A stretch of 64,000 nt of DNA from Halobacteriovorax sp. (GTDB lineage Bacteria > Bdellovibrionota > Bacteriovoracia > Bacteriovoracales > Bacteriovoracaceae): positions 1 to 64,000 of the forward strand of contig PBCC01000037.1 of NCBI GenBank assembly GCA_002716825.1, in the 5' to 3' direction. Shown one piece after another: positions 34,700 to 44,524 of this stretch (the first letter of the stretch is position 1; every line of letters starts with the position of its first letter). The notes beneath the pieces are model-generated. The model searched no databases and was not told the DNA's origin. It saw nothing but the letters and a program-made list of their open reading frames with translations. Made by a program: the position numbers and the translations under genes.

Positions 34700-35728
34700 A
34701 TGGTTCAACTTCGCAGCTCACAATCTATGAGTTTAATTGAACGCAATCATCTTGCGTTTCAACTGACTTCAATCTCGGTCAGAGAACTTCTCTTTGTTAC
34801 GGATCTACCTTGTGATGTCTATGGCATTAAAGATGGTGTGTTTGAGCTTGTGCTCAAGCGCAGATCTTATATCAATAAAGAAGTTATTAAGGGGTTAATC
34901 CAAGCCGGAAGATTCGAGCTATTCATCAATCATGGTGAACGACAAAAACTTATTACTTATCATCAAGATAACCTTAGAAAGCTAACACGTTCACTCTCTG
35001 TGGGTGACCCACTCGAGAAAGGCAAAAAAGTTCTCAATCTTCTCACCATCAATATGGAGTATCTGTATAAAGATCCTACCAATGATGAAACGCTTAACCT
35101 TCAATACCAATCGGCTAAAAACTTATCGGCCTTTCTTGCGGCCAATGTAGACCTGCACGAGCCGCTCTACAAAAGTTCAATACAGATGAAACATCACTTC
35201 ATCTTTGCCCAGCCCCTCTTGTCTTCACTATTTCTTTTGGGCGTTCTTAAAATGTCCCATTTATTTAACGCTAAAGACATCGAGAGCCTTTTTATTACAA
35301 GTTATTTTAAAGATATTGGTATGTCGGCCATACCAACTGAAAAATATGATCAGATGGAAATTAGTGACGAAGAAAAGAAACTTCTGAGCAGACACGCCAT
35401 GCATTCGGTAAATATTTTACAAGGCCGCATCCAACTTGGTCCGCAGTATCTTACCATCATTGAAAATCATCATTCATTTTCATTACTCGCAAAAGATCTC
35501 GATTACTTCTCACCTGCTGGTAGTAAAGGCGAAGTTGTTGCTGGTTTTGAGACGGCGTTGGTCTGCGTGATGGATGTCATTGCCGCCATGATTTCTGGAA
35601 GACCATTTCGGCCGGCAAGCAATCTCTTTGACTCACTTGAGCTTGTGAAAGCGTTGATCGCTGAGCAGTACCCTCAGGAATTTAAACTCATTGTGACCTA
35701 CTTTAAGAACTTCTTTTTCAAAAAATAA
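34700..35728 (+). CDS. Degenerate HD-domain protein (HD-GYP relative)
   Basis: 342 residues. N-terminal part (about 20-90) has the beta-rich shape seen before HD-GYP domains (SVRELLFVTDLPCDVYGI). The C-terminal half aligns in style to HD-GYP (SLFITSYFKDIGMSAIP at about 197-211, RHAMHSVNILQG, ENHHSF) but His of the HD pair is Lys (K204-D205) and no GYP is present. It is therefore probably not a phosphodiesterase but could bind nucleotide or protein. A monocistronic gene with weak ribosome site; about 230 bases of unexplained intergenic DNA lie upstream. Confidence 0.55.
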   Translation: MVQLRSSQSMSLIERNHLAFQLTSISVRELLFVTDLPCDVYGIKDGVFELVLKRRSYINKEVIKGLIQAGRFELFINHGERQKLITYHQDNLRKLTRSLSVGDPLEKGKKVLNLLTINMEYLYKDPTNDETLNLQYQSAKNLSAFLAANVDLHEPLYKSSIQMKHHFIFAQPLLSSLFLLGVLKMSHLFNAKDIESLFITSYFKDIGMSAIPTEKYDQMEISDEEKKLLSRHAMHSVNILQGRIQLGPQYLTIIENHHSFSLLAKDLDYFSPAGSKGEVVAGFETALVCVMDVIAAMISGRPFRPASNLFDSLELVKALIAEQYPQEFKLIVTYFKNFFFKK

Positions 35729-35871
35729 CGAAGTTACTCCAGTATAACTACCCAAGATTGTGTAAATATTAATTTTTTCCTTTTCAATCCATCTCAGATT
35801 TCAGACACTTATATAGAGAGAGTATCGCGCATTCCAAGGAACGGAATGTGATAATTCTAAGGAGGGAATTG

Positions 35872-36087
35872 ATGGCTCAAGAAGTAAGTCCGGTCACGGG
35901 CATTATTGAAGAAGATCAAGTGTTTGTAGATTTTGGAGAGCACGAAGGAAAATCAATCCTCGAACTTTCTGACACTGATCCTGAATACTACGAATTCCTT
36001 GCTGAGAAGAAGAATGAAGGAAATTGTGCTATTCGCCGCACTCGCGATAAAATTTTTCGCCTCTATATGGCCCGCACACTAAACTAA
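35872..36087 (+). CDS. Small exonuclease-X-C-terminal-like domain protein
   Basis: 71 residues from ATG at 35872, with GGAGGG at an ideal distance. The segment VFVDFGEHEGKSILELSDTDPEYYEFLAEKK resembles the small domain found at the C-terminus of exodeoxyribonuclease X and in DUF3820 proteins ((F/V)xFGKYKGKTLxEL). Likely a small nucleic-acid-associated module; the role is unproven. Ends with a terminator. Confidence 0.65.
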   Translation: MAQEVSPVTGIIEEDQVFVDFGEHEGKSILELSDTDPEYYEFLAEKKNEGNCAIRRTRDKIFRLYMARTLN

Positions 36088-36108
36088 GTTAATTAAAATT
36101 TACTGTTT

Positions 36109-36137
36109 AAAAAAGCCTGCATTATGCAGGCTTTTTT
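36109..36137 (+). terminator. Rho-independent terminator
   Basis: GCCTGCA-TTA-TGCAGGC flanked by A- and T-runs on both sides; serves the small gene ending at 36087. Confidence 0.9.
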
Positions 36138-36160
36138 AGTCTGCACGCTACTTGTTTGTA

Positions 36161-36191
36161 TTGCCAAACTTTTGTGGTAATAACCTACAAT
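36161..36191 (+). promoter_or_regulatory. Candidate promoter for feoAB
   Basis: TTGCCA (36161-36166), a 19-base spacer, TACAAT (36186-36191): good hexamers but a long spacer. No recognisable Fur box is seen. Confidence 0.3.
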
Positions 36192-36211
36192 AGCCTTAAT
36201 CGGGGATTGAA

Positions 36212-36451
36212 ATGACGCTTAACGACATCAAAGTCGGTGATACGGTCTGCTTAGACGATTTCTCACACAACCAATCGGTTTACTTCAAACTTATCTCTCT
36301 AGGACTACTGCCAGGAGATCAAGTCATTGTTATGGGCCGCGCCCCTTTTGGCGGACCAATTTCAATCAAGCACGGAAGTGAAACCTTCTTTGCTCTTCGT
36401 CGCTCAGAAGCGCTGAAGGTTCAAGTTAAAACTAGCACTAAAGCTCTTTAG
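36212..36451 (+). CDS. feoA: Ferrous iron transport protein A
   Basis: 79 residues of the SH3-like FeoA fold: LNDIKVGDTVCLDDF, KLISLGLLPGDQVIVMGRAPFGGPISIK, FALRRSEALKVQV. Small cytoplasmic partner that regulates FeoB. GGGG upstream of the ATG. FeoB follows after 8 bases. Confidence 0.93.
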   Translation: MTLNDIKVGDTVCLDDFSHNQSVYFKLISLGLLPGDQVIVMGRAPFGGPISIKHGSETFFALRRSEALKVQVKTSTKAL

Positions 36452-36459
36452 GATTTCTT

Positions 36460-38439
36460 ATGCTTCAACAAACAGCTGCTACTCTCCTACTTATTGGATT
36501 TCCTAATGCAGGAAAGTCGACTTTCTTTAATCTACTGACTGGTGGAAATAGAAAAGTTTCAAACTACTCAGGCGTCACCGTTGATATGGGTCGTGCCGAT
36601 ATTAAGTCTGACAGCGATGGTGGGATTAAACTCAAGCTCGTCGATCTTCCTGGTATTTATAACCTTGTACCTGCTTCACTTGATGAAGGCGTGACGGTTA
36701 AAGCACTACTGAACCTCGAAGGAAAAGATGGGGCTCAAAAAGTTTTAATGCTGCTTGATTGGCAACGAATTGAAGCATCAATGTCACTTGCCCTTGCCGT
36801 TAAAGATATTGTGGGCAGCGATAATATTGCCATCGTTATTAACAAAGATGATAGCGCGGAAATTGACCCCGCTAGAAGAAGCGAGCTTGAGAAAAAGCTG
36901 GGTTGTCGCGTGCTCCCTTTGTCAGCGCTTAATGCCTCTCCAAAAACGGTTGAAGCTTTTATTCGTGGACTTGATCTTTCAAGTCAAGTTGAACCAGTTA
37001 AAAAGTTACAAATCACTAAAGAAGCGCTTGAGTTTTTACCGGCAGGTGATCATAGTGCACGCCTTGCTGTTATTGATGATACAAAAAGCATTACTGATTT
37101 AATTAATTGGTATCATCAAAAAGCCCGCGACGTACTCGGTAGCCTTTCAAGACCAAATGATGAGAAGTCTCGTCTTACTCAAAAAATTGATCGCATCGTT
37201 TTAAATCCTTGGCTTGGTGGCATCATCTTCGCTGCTATTTTCTACTTCATTTTTGATGCCATTTACTCTTGGGCCGGCCCTGCTATGGACTTGGCCGAAG
37301 GTGTCGTCGTTGGCATGGGGGACTTTGTCGGTAACTATTTGCCAGAAGGCCATTTCAAATCACTTATCGTTGACGGAATTTTTGGCGGCGTTGGCGGCGT
37401 GGTTGTTTTTCTACCGCAAATTATGGCGCTCTTTTTTCTGCTCTCACTATTGGAACAATCAGGCTATGTCGCTCGTGCGGCCGTGGTCACAGATAGAATC
37501 ATGGGCGTCTTCGGACTTAACGGCAAGGCCTTCTTGCCTTATATGTCTGGCTTCGCCTGCGCCATTCCTGGAATCATGGCAACAAGAACAATTCCTAACC
37601 CAAGAGAGCGCTACGCCACACTTATGACTTTGCCGCTGATTACTTGCTCGGCCAGACTTCCCGTTTATATCCTTTTAATCGGAACATTTGTTCCAGCAAC
37701 GACTGTGCTGGGTATTTTCAATGCACAGACCTTGTCGTTTTTCTTTCTCTATTTCTTAGGCAGTATTGCGGCACTCGTTATCGCTAAGATCCTACGACTT
37801 TCCTATTTCAAAGGTGAGACAGGAAACTTCATTATCGATCTTCCACTTTATCAAAGACCATCAGTTAAAACGGCTTTTATTCAATCATGGAAAAAAGGTA
37901 AAACGTTTTTGACCAAGGCCGGAACAATTATCTTAGGTCTCTCTATTTTAATTTGGTTGCTCTCGACTTTCCCAAGCGCCAACCCAGAACTACTTGAAGG
38001 AAAAACTCCTGAACAACAAGCTGGTATTTCACTTGAGCAATCAATGCTTGGAACCATGGGCAGAACAATTGAGCCAGTCATTAAGCCCATCGGTATGGAC
38101 TGGAAAATTGGTGTAGGAATGTTAGTTGCTTTTGGCGCTAGAGAACTTTTTGTCAGTGCCATGGGAACGATCTATTCACTTGGTGACGTCGACGAAGAAA
38201 GTACCCCGCTTAGAGATAAGCTTATGGCCGAAACATGGAGTGATACCGGTGCCCCAGTTTTCACACTTGCTACGGCTTGGGCCATTCTCATTTTCTTTGT
38301 CTTCTCTTTGCAATGTACTTCGACTTTGGCGATTTTAAGGCGTGAAACAGGTGGATGGAAAATCCCCATGATTATGTTTACCTACATGGGGCTCTTAGCC
38401 TACGGTGGCGCCTATATTGCTTATAATCTACTGAGCTAG
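36460..38439 (+). CDS. feoB: Ferrous iron transporter B
   Basis: 659 residues. The N-terminal G domain has G1 GFPNAGKST (13-21), G3 DLPGIY and G4 NKDD; the membrane part includes YVARAAVVTDRIMGVFGLNGKAFLPYMSGFACAIPGIMATRTIPN, the core FeoB gate with its Cys, and GARELFVSAMGTIYS later. GTP-dependent inner-membrane Fe2+ importer. It is shorter than the ~770-residue E. coli protein because the G domain and C-terminus are compact. Its stop overlaps the convergent ggt gene by 12 bases. Confidence 0.96.
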   Translation: MLQQTAATLLLIGFPNAGKSTFFNLLTGGNRKVSNYSGVTVDMGRADIKSDSDGGIKLKLVDLPGIYNLVPASLDEGVTVKALLNLEGKDGAQKVLMLLDWQRIEASMSLALAVKDIVGSDNIAIVINKDDSAEIDPARRSELEKKLGCRVLPLSALNASPKTVEAFIRGLDLSSQVEPVKKLQITKEALEFLPAGDHSARLAVIDDTKSITDLINWYHQKARDVLGSLSRPNDEKSRLTQKIDRIVLNPWLGGIIFAAIFYFIFDAIYSWAGPAMDLAEGVVVGMGDFVGNYLPEGHFKSLIVDGIFGGVGGVVVFLPQIMALFFLLSLLEQSGYVARAAVVTDRIMGVFGLNGKAFLPYMSGFACAIPGIMATRTIPNPRERYATLMTLPLITCSARLPVYILLIGTFVPATTVLGIFNAQTLSFFFLYFLGSIAALVIAKILRLSYFKGETGNFIIDLPLYQRPSVKTAFIQSWKKGKTFLTKAGTIILGLSILIWLLSTFPSANPELLEGKTPEQQAGISLEQSMLGTMGRTIEPVIKPIGMDWKIGVGMLVAFGARELFVSAMGTIYSLGDVDEESTPLRDKLMAETWSDTGAPVFTLATAWAILIFFVFSLQCTSTLAILRRETGGWKIPMIMFTYMGLLAYGGAYIAYNLLS

Positions 38440-40146
38440 CGCTCTACCTTCTCCGCGTGGATCAGATACAGCTTTGATCCACGTACCTTCTTTTTCAATC
38501 GCCTGAATTTTACAGCCCAAGTCTTTTTGCACAATCTCGTGTCCCATACTTGTAAGTCGCGTTTTGAGATTAGAAGGGATCTCGACCTCTTCAAAGCGCA
38601 GCTGATCAGGTGACCATTGTTGATGATAACGAAGGGCCGAAACTGATTCCCAAAGAGGCATTCCAAACTCGAGACGATTAATTAATGTTTGCGCCACACA
38701 AGTTAAGATACGAGTTCCCGATGGTGTACCAAGGGCCAAGAATGGTTTGCCGTAGCGAAGAACAATGGTTGGCGACATACTTGAAAGTGGACGCTTCTGT
38801 GGCTCCACAAGATTTTGCTCGCCACCAATAGCTCCAAAAAGATTTGATGCACCAGCTTTAGTCGCAAAGTCATCCATCTCATTATTGAGAACAATACCTG
38901 TTCCTTGGGCGACAACACCTGAGCCAAACCAACCATTAATTGTTTGCGTCGAACTGACAACTAGACCTTCACTATCCATGACTGAAAAGTGAGTGGTTTC
39001 ATCATGATCAGCAAACTTATAATCTGTTGCCTTCACTTCGTCTTTTTTAAGTGCGCGATGACTTGGAATCTTTGTTCTTATCTGTTTTGCATACTCTTTT
39101 GAGATAAGCTTCTTGACCGGAACTTTAACAAAATCGGCATCGCCAAGATGGGTCGCTCGATCAGCAAAGGCTTGTTGCATGGCCGATGAGATTAGATGAA
39201 CACTTCTAGCATCCTGGGCTCCGTAGCGCCTAAGGTTATCATTTTCAATGGTATTAAGAATTTGAATAACGTGTACGCCGCCAGAACTTGGCGGTGACAT
39301 GGAATAAATATCATACTTGTCGTAGCGACCATAAACGGGTTTACGTTGTTTAACATTATATTGATCAAGGTCGGCTTGGCTCATCAGCCCGCCATGACGG
39401 CGATGCTCGGCGATCAATTTCTTGGCCACCGATCCTTTATAAAATCCCTTACTACCTTTGGCGGCAATCAATCTAAGTGTTTGTGCTAAATCCTTTTGCA
39501 CCAGAAGTTCACCAGACTTTTTAGGACTGCCGTCTTTGTTTAAAAAGATCGCTTTCGAGTCTTTATACTGACTCAAGACAGGAGCTCTATCAACAAGCGC
39601 ACGTTCTAGTTCGGGATATATTTTGAAACCTTTCTCCGCCAGTTCAATAGCGGGAGCTACAACGTCGCTCAGTTCAAGTAAACCGTAGCGACGGTGAACT
39701 TCAACAAGTCCGGCCACCAGTCCAGGAACTCCCACGGCAAAAATACCATCGAGTGATTTATTCTTATTCACATTACCTTTGCTATCGAGGTACATTTTTG
39801 AATGGGCTTTAAGTGGTGCTTTTTCGCGAAAATCAAAGGCAATAGGCTCTTCTATGCCAGGCCCATGGACCAACATAAAGCCGCCTCCACCTATGCCAGT
39901 CGATTGCGGTCTCTCAACAGAAATAGCAAAGGAGATGGCTACTGCGGCATCGATTGCGTTACCGCCAAGTGCAAACATTTTAGCACCGGCATTGGACGCT
40001 CCTTCTCCTTGAGTGGCAATGGCAAACTTTTGTCCCTTGGCCTCATGTCCGGCACGCGTTTGTCCGGGAGCCAGCGGAGCTTGGACGATCTCATTTGAAA
40101 AATGAGAACAGCTTGCTAACAGAAATAGAAAAAGAAGTACTTTCAT
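38428..40146 (-). CDS. ggt: Gamma-glutamyltransferase (glutathione hydrolase), lipoprotein
   Basis: 572 residues. The N-terminus has a lipobox (LLFLFLLASC, Cys13), so it is a periplasm-facing lipoprotein. Family motifs: GGNAIDAAVAISFAI, RPQSTGIGGGGFMLV, SPPSSGGVHVIQILN, the autocleavage/nucleophile Thr in DETTHFSVMD, and PLSSMSPTIVL. The precursor self-cleaves to two subunits and hydrolyses gamma-glutamyl bonds such as in glutathione. GGAG lies 8 bases upstream. Divergent from pstS. Confidence 0.93.
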   Translation of the reverse strand: MKVLLFLFLLASCSHFSNEIVQAPLAPGQTRAGHEAKGQKFAIATQGEGASNAGAKMFALGGNAIDAAVAISFAISVERPQSTGIGGGGFMLVHGPGIEEPIAFDFREKAPLKAHSKMYLDSKGNVNKNKSLDGIFAVGVPGLVAGLVEVHRRYGLLELSDVVAPAIELAEKGFKIYPELERALVDRAPVLSQYKDSKAIFLNKDGSPKKSGELLVQKDLAQTLRLIAAKGSKGFYKGSVAKKLIAEHRRHGGLMSQADLDQYNVKQRKPVYGRYDKYDIYSMSPPSSGGVHVIQILNTIENDNLRRYGAQDARSVHLISSAMQQAFADRATHLGDADFVKVPVKKLISKEYAKQIRTKIPSHRALKKDEVKATDYKFADHDETTHFSVMDSEGLVVSSTQTINGWFGSGVVAQGTGIVLNNEMDDFATKAGASNLFGAIGGEQNLVEPQKRPLSSMSPTIVLRYGKPFLALGTPSGTRILTCVAQTLINRLEFGMPLWESVSALRYHQQWSPDQLRFEEVEIPSNLKTRLTSMGHEIVQKDLGCKIQAIEKEGTWIKAVSDPRGEGRALAQ

Positions 40147-40182
40147 ATACTTGGCTCCGGCTCTTAATTTTAGATTGGCATA

Positions 40183-40200
40183 ATCCTAACAGAATCCTAA
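40183..40200 (+). promoter_or_regulatory. Pho-box-like direct repeat upstream of pstS
   Basis: ATCCTAA (40183-40189) and ATCCTAA (40194-40200), an exact 7-base direct repeat with 4 bases between, i.e. an 11-base period as in PhoB boxes. TATAAC (40228-40233) or TGATAT (40221) could be the -10. The core sequence differs from the E. coli CTGTCAT box; PhoB binding is inferred from the spacing and position. Confidence 0.6.
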
Positions 40201-40262
40201 TCCGAAAGCACACCCCGGTTTGATATGTATAACGCGAACCAAAATTTAGCTGGAGTCGTCTG

Positions 40263-41261
40263 ATGCGCTTATTTAGTCTTTTATTTATTAGCCTAGCTCT
40301 ATGCTCAACTAGTGCCAGTGCTCTAACCAAGATTAACGGTGCTGGGGCCACATTCCCCTATCCCATTTACTCTAAATGGTTTTCTGAATATCAAAAAATT
40401 AATAAGGATGTTCAATTTAATTATCAATCCATCGGCTCAGGTGGAGGCATCAGACAGGTTTTAAAAGAAACGGTTGATTTTGGAGCTACTGATGCGCCTA
40501 TGCTTGAAAAAGAAATGGCCAAGGCTAAAAGTCCAATCACTCATATTCCCACAGTTCTCGGTGCCGTCACAGTTGCTTATAATCTTCCAGAAGTTAGTGG
40601 CGACTTAAAACTTGATGCAAAAACACTTGTTAATATTTTTCTTGGAACCATTACAAAGTGGAATCATAAGGATATTGCCATCCTCAACCCTGATCTGAAG
40701 CTTCCGGCTAAAGATATTCTTCCTGTTTATCGTGCCGATGGCTCAGGCACGACTAATATCTTCACCGATTATATGTCGGCCGTTTCGAAAGACTTTAAAG
40801 ATAAAGTTGGGGTTGGTAAGGCTGTCTCATGGCCTATCGGTATTGGCGGAAAAGGAAACGAAGGTGTGACCAATATGGTGAAACAAACTCCGGGCAGTAT
40901 CGGTTATATCGAGCTTGCTTACGCACTTAACAATAATCTTAAAACTGTCGCGATAAAAAATAAATCTGGAAAGTTTGTCAGCCCTACGATTGAGGGAATC
41001 AGTGCTTCAGCGGCGAAGACCGATCTCGCCTCGCAAGGATTTAAAGGCTCGATTGTCAATGCAGATGGTGACGATGCCTACCCCATCTCTGCCTTCACTT
41101 ATATTCTGCTTCCAACAAAAACAAATAATGTCCAACTTGAAGAGGTCAAAAAATTCTTAGTATGGGCCCTAACAAAGGGTCAAAGCTTCACCAAAGAATT
41201 ACATTACGCACCCTTGCCAGCAAATCTCGCAAAGCAACTATTAGAGGTGGTTAAGAAGTAA
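40263..41261 (+). CDS. pstS: Phosphate ABC transporter, substrate-binding protein
   Basis: 332 residues, signal peptide to about residue 20 (CSTSASA), then the PstS start GAGATFPYPIYSKWF, the phosphate-contact loops SIGSGGGIRQV, FGATDAPM, RADGSGTTNIFTDY and GSIGYIELAYA. High-affinity periplasmic phosphate binder. GGAG 7 bases before the ATG. First gene of pst-pho; pstC overlaps its stop by one base (TAATG). Confidence 0.96.
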   Translation: MRLFSLLFISLALCSTSASALTKINGAGATFPYPIYSKWFSEYQKINKDVQFNYQSIGSGGGIRQVLKETVDFGATDAPMLEKEMAKAKSPITHIPTVLGAVTVAYNLPEVSGDLKLDAKTLVNIFLGTITKWNHKDIAILNPDLKLPAKDILPVYRADGSGTTNIFTDYMSAVSKDFKDKVGVGKAVSWPIGIGGKGNEGVTNMVKQTPGSIGYIELAYALNNNLKTVAIKNKSGKFVSPTIEGISASAAKTDLASQGFKGSIVNADGDDAYPISAFTYILLPTKTNNVQLEEVKKFLVWALTKGQSFTKELHYAPLPANLAKQLLEVVKK

Positions 41262-42250
41262 TGCTTAATCAACAAACACATAACGCTACTCCCACAAAAA
41301 GCATCGCAAAGAAACTGTCTGGTGCTTATGGAGATAAGGTAGCAAAAGTGTTTATGCAAACGGTAGCGCTTGCGATTTTAGCGTTACTTTTTCTCATGGT
41401 TTATCTGCTTTTTGAGATGTCGCTTGAAGCAATCAAAGAGTTCGGTTTTGGTTTTCTAACCTCAACGGACTGGGACCCGATCATGGAAGAGTTTTCTGCT
41501 CTTCCTTTTTTTTATGGAACCCTAGTCACATCTATCCTTGCACTTTTAATTGCCGCTCCTATTAGTGTTATGGTTGCCATTTTTATTACCGATATCTTGC
41601 CCGTAAAACTCGGACAAGTTCTTGGACTTTTCGTTGAAATGATCGCAGCAATTCCATCAATTGTTTTTGGTCTGTGGGGGCTCTTTTTCTTAGCTCCCAT
41701 TGTGCGAGAACAGATCACTCCTCTACTCAAATCGACTCTAGGCTTTCTTCCAATTTTTCAAGGACCTAGTTTTGGTATTGGAGTTTTAACCGCCTCGATC
41801 ATTTTGGCCATTATGATTTTACCAACTATTACTTCTATCTCGCGCGAAGTTTTTAAAAGTGTTCCGCAACATCAAAAAGAAGCTGCACTAGCGCTTGGAG
41901 CGACGCGAGAGGAGATGATTCGACTAGCCGTTTTAAGACCATCATTTTCGGGGATTACAGGTGCTATCGTTTTAGGCTTTGGCCGCGCCTTAGGGGAAAC
42001 CATGGCCGTCGCGATGGTGATTGGAAATTCATCTCGTATAAGTGCATCGCTTTTTGCTCCAGGTGCAACTATGTCTTCCGTCATTGCCAATGAATACGCA
42101 GAAGCTAGTGCCGGTCTTCATTTATCCTCGTTATGTTACGTTGGCTTACTCTTATTCTTAGTCACACTTGTAGTTAATTCCAGTGCACGTTTTATCGTTT
42201 GGAAGTTTTCGCCTATCGCGAGAAGTGCCAGAAAGGATAAGCGCGCATGA
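41261..42250 (+). CDS. pstC: Phosphate ABC transporter, permease PstC
   Basis: 329 residues; a cytoplasmic lead then six membrane helices with PFFYGTLVTSILALLIAAPISVMVAIFI, the EAA loop EVFKSVPQHQKEAALALGATREEMIRLAVL and a late GFGRALGETMAVAMVIGNS. Forms the channel with PstA, whose start overlaps this stop (ATGA). Confidence 0.95.
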   Translation: MLNQQTHNATPTKSIAKKLSGAYGDKVAKVFMQTVALAILALLFLMVYLLFEMSLEAIKEFGFGFLTSTDWDPIMEEFSALPFFYGTLVTSILALLIAAPISVMVAIFITDILPVKLGQVLGLFVEMIAAIPSIVFGLWGLFFLAPIVREQITPLLKSTLGFLPIFQGPSFGIGVLTASIILAIMILPTITSISREVFKSVPQHQKEAALALGATREEMIRLAVLRPSFSGITGAIVLGFGRALGETMAVAMVIGNSSRISASLFAPGATMSSVIANEYAEASAGLHLSSLCYVGLLLFLVTLVVNSSARFIVWKFSPIARSARKDKRA

Positions 42251-43110
42251 ATCAATTTAAGTTTAGAAAAGTTCGCAACAAGCTCTTTCTATTTTCCCTA
42301 AGCATTGCAGCGGTTGTATGTTTAGCTCCACTGATTATGGTGACAAGCTTTATGCTGCAAAAAGGTGCTGCTTCACTTGATTTAGATTTCTTTACTAAAT
42401 TACCTGTCCCCGTAGGTGAAGCAGGCGGTGGAATGCTACACGCCATATTAGGAACCATTTATATGGTCACACTCGGAAGCTTAATGGCCGTGCCACTGGG
42501 ATTAATAGGAGGCATCTACCTTAGTGAATACGGTAAGGGTGGAATCTCCAAAGCACTTAGGCTTGCAACTGATGTCATGACGGGAATCCCATCAATTATT
42601 ATTGGTATATTTGCCTATATACTTTTAGTCGTGCCCTTTAAAAGCTTTTCAGCTCTATCGGGTGCAGTTGCTTTAGCAATTATTATTTTACCTGTTGTTA
42701 TCAGATCATCAGAAGAAATCTTAAAACTTGTTCCAAAACATATCAGAGAGGCCGGACTCGCCCTGGGCCTTCCACGATGGAAAGTTATTCTTTTCATTAT
42801 CGTTCGTGGGAATTTAAGTGCCCTCTTTACTGGCGTGATGTTGGCCATTGCTCGCGCAAGTGGAGAGACAGCACCACTTCTTTTTACTGCTTTTGGCAAT
42901 ATGTATCTCTCTTACTCTCCGATGGAACCCATGGCCTCGCTTCCAGTACAAATCTATACTTACGCCATCTCTCCTTTTGAAGACTGGCAGAGGCAATCTT
43001 GGGCCGGCGCATTTGTACTGATTATCTTAGTCATTGGCGTAAATCTAGGCGCACGGTTTTTAATGAACCCTAAAGCTTTAAAAAACTTCTTAAAACGGAG
43101 CTCATCATGA
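42247..43110 (+). CDS. pstA: Phosphate ABC transporter, permease PstA
   Basis: 287 residues with six helices: [43 protein letters not shown] loop [23 protein letters not shown], and [20 protein letters not shown]. Partner of PstC; overlaps pstB by 4 bases (ATGA). Confidence 0.95.
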   Translation: MNQFKFRKVRNKLFLFSLSIAAVVCLAPLIMVTSFMLQKGAASLDLDFFTKLPVPVGEAGGGMLHAILGTIYMVTLGSLMAVPLGLIGGIYLSEYGKGGISKALRLATDVMTGIPSIIIGIFAYILLVVPFKSFSALSGAVALAIIILPVVIRSSEEILKLVPKHIREAGLALGLPRWKVILFIIVRGNLSALFTGVMLAIARASGETAPLLFTAFGNMYLSYSPMEPMASLPVQIYTYAISPFEDWQRQSWAGAFVLIILVIGVNLGARFLMNPKALKNFLKRSSS

Positions 43111-43874
43111 CGAGCAAAAAAAATGTACTGGAAGTAAAAAACCTTCAAGCATGGTTTGGAAAGTTTCACGCCGTTAAAGGTGTTTCTACTGACTATCCGG
43201 AAAAAAGCATTACAGCGATTATCGGCCCCTCTGGCTGCGGTAAAAGCACCTATCTTCGCTGCCTTAATCGTATCCACGAGGAAGTTCCTGGTGCCAGGTC
43301 TTCAGGTCAAGCACTACTGCTTGGGCAAGATATATTTGCCCCTGAAGTCGATCCAGTAGAGCTTCGACAAAATATTGGAATGGTTTTTCAAAAACCTAAC
43401 CCCTTTCCGGCCTTATCTATTTTTGAAAATGTCGTTGTAGGACTAAAACTTCAAGGTATTAAAAATAAAGCAAAGCTTCTTGAGACAGCTGAGCGCTGTC
43501 TTAGAAAGGCCGCGCTTTGGGAAGAGGTCAAAGATAAGCTACATCAGCAAGGAACCAGTCTTTCAGGCGGCCAACAACAAAGACTATGCATTGCGCGCGC
43601 CCTAGCAGTTAACCCTCCAGTGCTGCTCATGGACGAGCCTACAAGTGCTCTAGACCCGATCGCCTCGGCCAAGATCGAAGAACTCATGCAAGACCTTAAA
43701 GAAGACTTCACTGTTATCGTCGTGACCCATAATATGCAACAGGCGGCGAGAGTCGCAGACTATACAAGTTTCCTGATGCTTGGCGAACTTGTTGAACATG
43801 GGCCATCTGAGATTATCTTTACCAATCCAAAGCAAAGTAAAACAGAAGATTATATTACCGGGAGATTCGGATGA
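43107..43874 (+). CDS. pstB: Phosphate ABC transporter, ATPase PstB
   Basis: 255 residues: Walker [20 protein letters not shown], signature [15 protein letters not shown], Walker [28 protein letters not shown]. Energises phosphate import. Overlaps phoU start by 4 bases. Confidence 0.97.
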   Translation: MTSKKNVLEVKNLQAWFGKFHAVKGVSTDYPEKSITAIIGPSGCGKSTYLRCLNRIHEEVPGARSSGQALLLGQDIFAPEVDPVELRQNIGMVFQKPNPFPALSIFENVVVGLKLQGIKNKAKLLETAERCLRKAALWEEVKDKLHQQGTSLSGGQQQRLCIARALAVNPPVLLMDEPTSALDPIASAKIEELMQDLKEDFTVIVVTHNMQQAARVADYTSFLMLGELVEHGPSEIIFTNPKQSKTEDYITGRFG

Positions 43875-44524
43875 GCCTTTCAAGTGAGGAGCTTCGCGAA
43901 GAAATCATTAAAATGGGTGCGTTGGTCGAAAAGATACTAACTCTCGCTTTGGACAGAAGATCATCGCTTGATGAGATTTTCCAAATTGAAAATGAAGTTA
44001 ATCAGTATCACAAAACCATTGATGATGATGTTTTTAAGTATATAGCACTCAAAACACCCATTGCCCGAGACCTTCGCATGGCGCTTTCGGTAATGAAAAT
44101 TAATGCTGAATTAGAACGAATGGCCGATCAGGCCGTAAGTATTACTCATTGGAGTCAAAAAGTTAAAGGTCAATACCCGATTATTAGCACCATGACTCGA
44201 GAAGTGCTACAGATGGTCAAAGCTGGGATTGATGCTTTTGTTGAGGCAGACGTCAGAAAAGCAACTGATGTTATTCAAAGGGATCAAAATATTAATGATC
44301 TAAACCGTGAGGTTATTAAAGTTTTTTTAGGTCGAATGCAAACGGCAGAAATTACATTTGAGGAAGGTTTCTCAGTCATTAGAGTGGCTAAAAATTTGGA
44401 GCGAATAGGAGATCTCACCACTAATATAGCGGAAGATGTTATATTTTTGGTTTCAGGTGATGATATTAGGCATGGTAAAGGTGAGAAAATTGCGAGAAAG
44501 TATCTCAAGGGTGATGAGGTTTAG
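43871..44524 (+). CDS. phoU: Phosphate-signalling protein PhoU
   Basis: 217 residues, all helical, two PhoU repeats with E-x-x-x-D metal-binding type motifs ([22 protein letters not shown] and [23 protein letters not shown]). Links Pst activity to PhoR, keeping the regulon off when phosphate is ample. Followed directly by phoB. Confidence 0.95.
   Translation: MSLSSEELREEIIKMGALVEKILTLALDRRSSLDEIFQIENEVNQYHKTIDDDVFKYIALKTPIARDLRMALSVMKINAELERMADQAVSITHWSQKVKGQYPIISTMTREVLQMVKAGIDAFVEADVRKATDVIQRDQNINDLNREVIKVFLGRMQTAEITFEEGFSVIRVAKNLERIGDLTTNIAEDVIFLVSGDDIRHGKGEKIARKYLKGDEV

Noticed and set aside
36138-36211. Fur box upstream of feoA.
   Set aside because: No GATAATGATAATCATTATC-like repeats; only an uneven palindrome around TTGTGGTAATAACC that needs a bulge.
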